Shown here piece by piece: positions 62,130-64,000 of a stretch of 64,000 nt of DNA (its first letter is position 1; each line of letters starts with the position of its first letter). The translations under genes and the position numbers were made by a program. The stretch comes from RECM01 sp047921215 (GTDB taxonomy: Bacteria > Bacteroidota > Rhodothermia > Balneolales > Cyclonatronaceae): NCBI GenBank assembly GCA_047921215.1, contig JBLRWO010000008.1, forward strand, positions 1-64,000. Direction: 5' to 3'. Under the pieces are notes generated by a model. It had not been told where the DNA came from, did not search any database, and worked only from the letters and a program-made list of their open reading frames with translations.

Positions 62130-62542
62130 TGGCCTGCCCCGGCAAGTACCGGGTCATTACCGGCACGGTTAAGCAGTTTGATTATATCCTGTTCCACAGC
62201 CTTGAACGATGTATCCGATCTTCTGGCGATGAGCGCACCGTGAAAACCGACACCTGAATCAGCTACCGATTTCTCCAGTACATGACGGTTCATCCGGTAT
62301 GCCTCCCGCATCAACCGCTTTATCCGGTTTCGGTGAACGGCCTTGCCGGTTTTTTTTCCGGCTATGAATGCGATTTTAAAGCCCTCGGCGGGATCATCAA
62401 AAAAGATATACCGCATGTCGACATGTTTTCCGTATACCGGCCTGGCGTCAGAAAATAATCGAATGAAATTATTCTTACCCCGCAAAATCATGGTGCGGGG
62501 CAGTTTGTTATTCGGTTCCGTATTACTTCGAAGGGCGTTCAT
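62126..62542 (-). CDS. rnpA: Ribonuclease P protein component
   Basis: RnpA helps the RNase P RNA bind pre-tRNA 5' leaders. From the ATG at 62542 the product has 138 residues: LPRTMILRGKNNFIRLF at the start, then AFIAGKKTGKAVHRNRIKRLMREAYR, the RNR motif of the family. The frame opens further upstream inside rpmH, but the LPR segment places the start here, with a 20-bp overlap of the rpmH end. An ATG at 62491 (MILRGK) is possible but would lose LPR. Confidence 0.92.
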   Translation of the reverse strand: MNALRSNTEPNNKLPRTMILRGKNNFIRLFSDARPVYGKHVDMRYIFFDDPAEGFKIAFIAGKKTGKAVHRNRIKRLMREAYRMNRHVLEKSVADSGVGFHGALIARRSDTSFKAVEQDIIKLLNRAGNDPVLAGAGQ

Positions 62543-62678
62543 CGGCAACAGTAAGGCGTTTCCGCCCCTTTGCGCGACGGCGCTTGAGTACTTTACGGCC
62601 GTTGGCATCTGCCATCCGTGCACGAAAACCGTGCTTGTTAGCCCGTTTCCTGCGACTTGGTTGATAAGTTCTTTTCAT
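62523..62678 (-). CDS. rpmH: 50S ribosomal protein L34
   Basis: A 51-residue basic protein of the large subunit: MKRTYQPSRRKRANKHGFRAR, then NGRKVLKRRRAKGRKRLTV, the classical L34 sequence, with a short extra tail ADERPSK. It is the first gene of the operon rpmH-rnpA-yidD-yidC. The tail overlaps the start of rnpA by 20 bp. Confidence 0.97.
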   Translation of the reverse strand: MKRTYQPSRRKRANKHGFRARMADANGRKVLKRRRAKGRKRLTVADERPSK

Positions 62679-62728
62679 GATGTGTGATGGAAATAGTGAA
62701 TGAGATGGTCTGCAATTTCGAAAGACCG

Positions 62729-62736
62729 CAAAAATA
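62729..62736 (-). promoter_or_regulatory. -7 promoter box of the rpmH operon
   Basis: On the minus strand this reads TATTTTTG, matching TAnnTTTG, about 50 bp before the rpmH ATG. Confidence 0.55.
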
Positions 62737-62909
62737 ACATAAATTTCAGTAAATATGAAGTGCTGCGGGAACCCAATTTTTCAGGACCGCATCATAAACT
62801 GCCGGTCTGAACGTAATTCAACCCTGATCCGGCACCTTTATTTAATTGAACGGTGGCCAGAATACCCGTAATTTGCAAGCTTCGAAGAAATTAACCGCAT
62901 TTACCTACA

Positions 62910-64000
62910 ATGTTTGATAAAATACTCAAGGGTTTTTCAAAACTTTTCGGCTCTAAAAGTGAAAAGGATGTAAAAAAACTACTTCCCATTCTCGAACAGA
63001 TCAAAGCATTTGAACCCGGGATTTCAGAAAAAACGGATGATGAACTGAAAGCCTGTACGGTCCGCTTCAAGGAGATGATCCGTGAGGCCACATCCGAAAT
63101 TGAACGCGAGATCCGGGAAATCCACGACCGGATTGAGGATACTGAAACCACGATCACGATCGAGGAACGCCGCCAGCTCAGCGACCAGCTCGACCAGCTC
63201 GATCAGGAATGGCTTGATACTGCCGAAGATGTGCTCGACGAAATCCTGCCGGAAGCCTACGCCGTACTTAAAGAGACCTGTAAACGGCACGTCGGCAAAA
63301 AATGGAAAGTGGCCGGTAACGAGATTGAATGGAACATGGTGCCCTATGATGTACAGCTGATTGGTGCCGTGGTACTGCACCAGGGTAAAATTGCCGAGAT
63401 GAAGACCGGTGAAGGTAAAACCCTCGTAGCCATCTTCCCGACCTATCTGAACGCCCTGGTTGGACGCGGGGTGCACATGGTAACCGTTAACACCTATCTC
63501 GCCCAGAGGGATGCCGAGTGGAACGAGCCCATTTTTAACTTCCACGGACTTACGGTCGATTGTATTGACCGGTACCAGCCAAACTCCGAGGAACGCCGTA
63601 AGGCATACCGTGCCGACGTAACCTATGGCACCAACAACGAATTCGGTTTCGACTACCTGCGCGACAATATGGTATTCGATCCTAACCAGCTCGTTCAGCG
63701 CCATCACCATTACACCATCATTGATGAGGTCGATTCCGTTCTTATTGATGAAGCACGGACCCCCCTCATCATTTCGGGTCCCGTACCCCAGGACAACCAA
63801 AGCCAGAAGTATACCGAATACAAACCCAGGGTTAACACCCTTGTAGATGCCCAGAAACGCCTCATCGCCAAATTCCTGAACGAAGCCGATGAGGCCCTCA
63901 AAGCCGGGGATGAAGAAAAAGCCGGTCTTGCGCTTCTCAGGGCACAGCGCGGATTTCCAAAGAGCAAAAAACTCCAGAAAATGCTGCAGGAGCCCTCTAA
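62910..64000 (+). CDS. secA: Preprotein translocase ATPase SecA, N-terminal part (cut by window edge)
   Basis: SecA drives export through SecYEG. The first 363 codons are visible from ATG 62910 (MFDKILKGFSKLFG). They include the N-terminal SecA part (FKEMIREATSE), Walker A MKTGEGKTL, VNTYLAQRDAEWN, TYGTNNEFGFDYLRDNM and the DEAD-type motif IIDEVDSVLIDEARTPLIISG. The acidic and Gln-rich insert at about 68-105 is longer than in E. coli SecA, as in FCB relatives. No stop occurs before the window end. The gene is divergent from rpmH, 231 bp away. Confidence 0.97.
   Translation, partial: MFDKILKGFSKLFGSKSEKDVKKLLPILEQIKAFEPGISEKTDDELKACTVRFKEMIREATSEIEREIREIHDRIEDTETTITIEERRQLSDQLDQLDQEWLDTAEDVLDEILPEAYAVLKETCKRHVGKKWKVAGNEIEWNMVPYDVQLIGAVVLHQGKIAEMKTGEGKTLVAIFPTYLNALVGRGVHMVTVNTYLAQRDAEWNEPIFNFHGLTVDCIDRYQPNSEERRKAYRADVTYGTNNEFGFDYLRDNMVFDPNQLVQRHHHYTIIDEVDSVLIDEARTPLIISGPVPQDNQSQKYTEYKPRVNTLVDAQKRLIAKFLNEADEALKAGDEEKAGLALLRAQRGFPKSKKLQKMLQEPS

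Overview
The window looks like the chromosome of a free-living member of the FCB (Bacteroidota-like) group, most plausibly Balneolota or Rhodothermota. The evidence is a PorZ-like protein, a PorV/PorQ-family barrel, several secreted proteins ending in type IX secretion (T9SS) C-terminal domains with the NYPNPFNP-type motif, a DUF5686 outer-membrane protein, a TonB receptor with an N-terminal carboxypeptidase-regulatory-like domain, and Bacteroidota-type -7 promoter boxes (TAnnTTTG) in front of rpsL, rpmH and a tRNA gene. No canonical SusD is present, which fits Balneolota better than classical Bacteroidetes. The phylum call is inference.

Layout. 1-3255 (minus): str operon rpsL-rpsG-fusA-tuf, with tuf cut by the left edge. 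3463-22575 (mostly plus): recG, a small membrane protein between microsatellites, a lipoprotein serpin, typA (minus), an MscS channel, a RES-Xre toxin-antitoxin pair, a GH31 glycosidase, a YqaE/Pmp3 peptide, an SDR protein, yjbQ (minus), a two-domain glycosyltransferase, porZ and a SirB1-like protein. 22577-25212: a DUF5686 protein, tRNA-Arg(CCT) and a two-way terminator.

25257-54601 is one large carbohydrate locus. On the minus strand it runs from a TonB receptor (47008) through a T9SS-type protein, a PorV-like barrel, an IPT/beta-propeller lipoprotein, two CE4-like deacetylase paralogs, a GH42-like lipoprotein, a periplasmic amidohydrolase, a CBM9-like T9SS protein, two DUF4832/DUF4874 T9SS proteins and a GH36-like alpha-galactosidase. 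Beside it lie a DMT-type transporter and a DeoR-family regulator. Divergently transcribed from the regulator is a plus-strand operon: PfkB kinase, LacD-type tagatose-bisphosphate aldolase, AgaS deaminase and a GatZ/KbaZ-like protein. These cytoplasmic steps point to galactosamine/tagatose-6-phosphate catabolism. Together with the secreted deacetylase-like and alpha-galactosidase-like proteins they suggest use of a galactosamine-containing polymer. Candidate DeoR/AgaR-like operators (consensus near GTAASNAAAYGAAA) lie before several of these genes.

54667-64000 is housekeeping: a DksA-like protein (minus), prfC and mnmD (plus), a tandem-hairpin intergenic element, the compact minus-strand operon rpmH-rnpA-yidD-yidC-(HsdR-N-like)-pepP, and the start of secA (plus), cut by the right edge.
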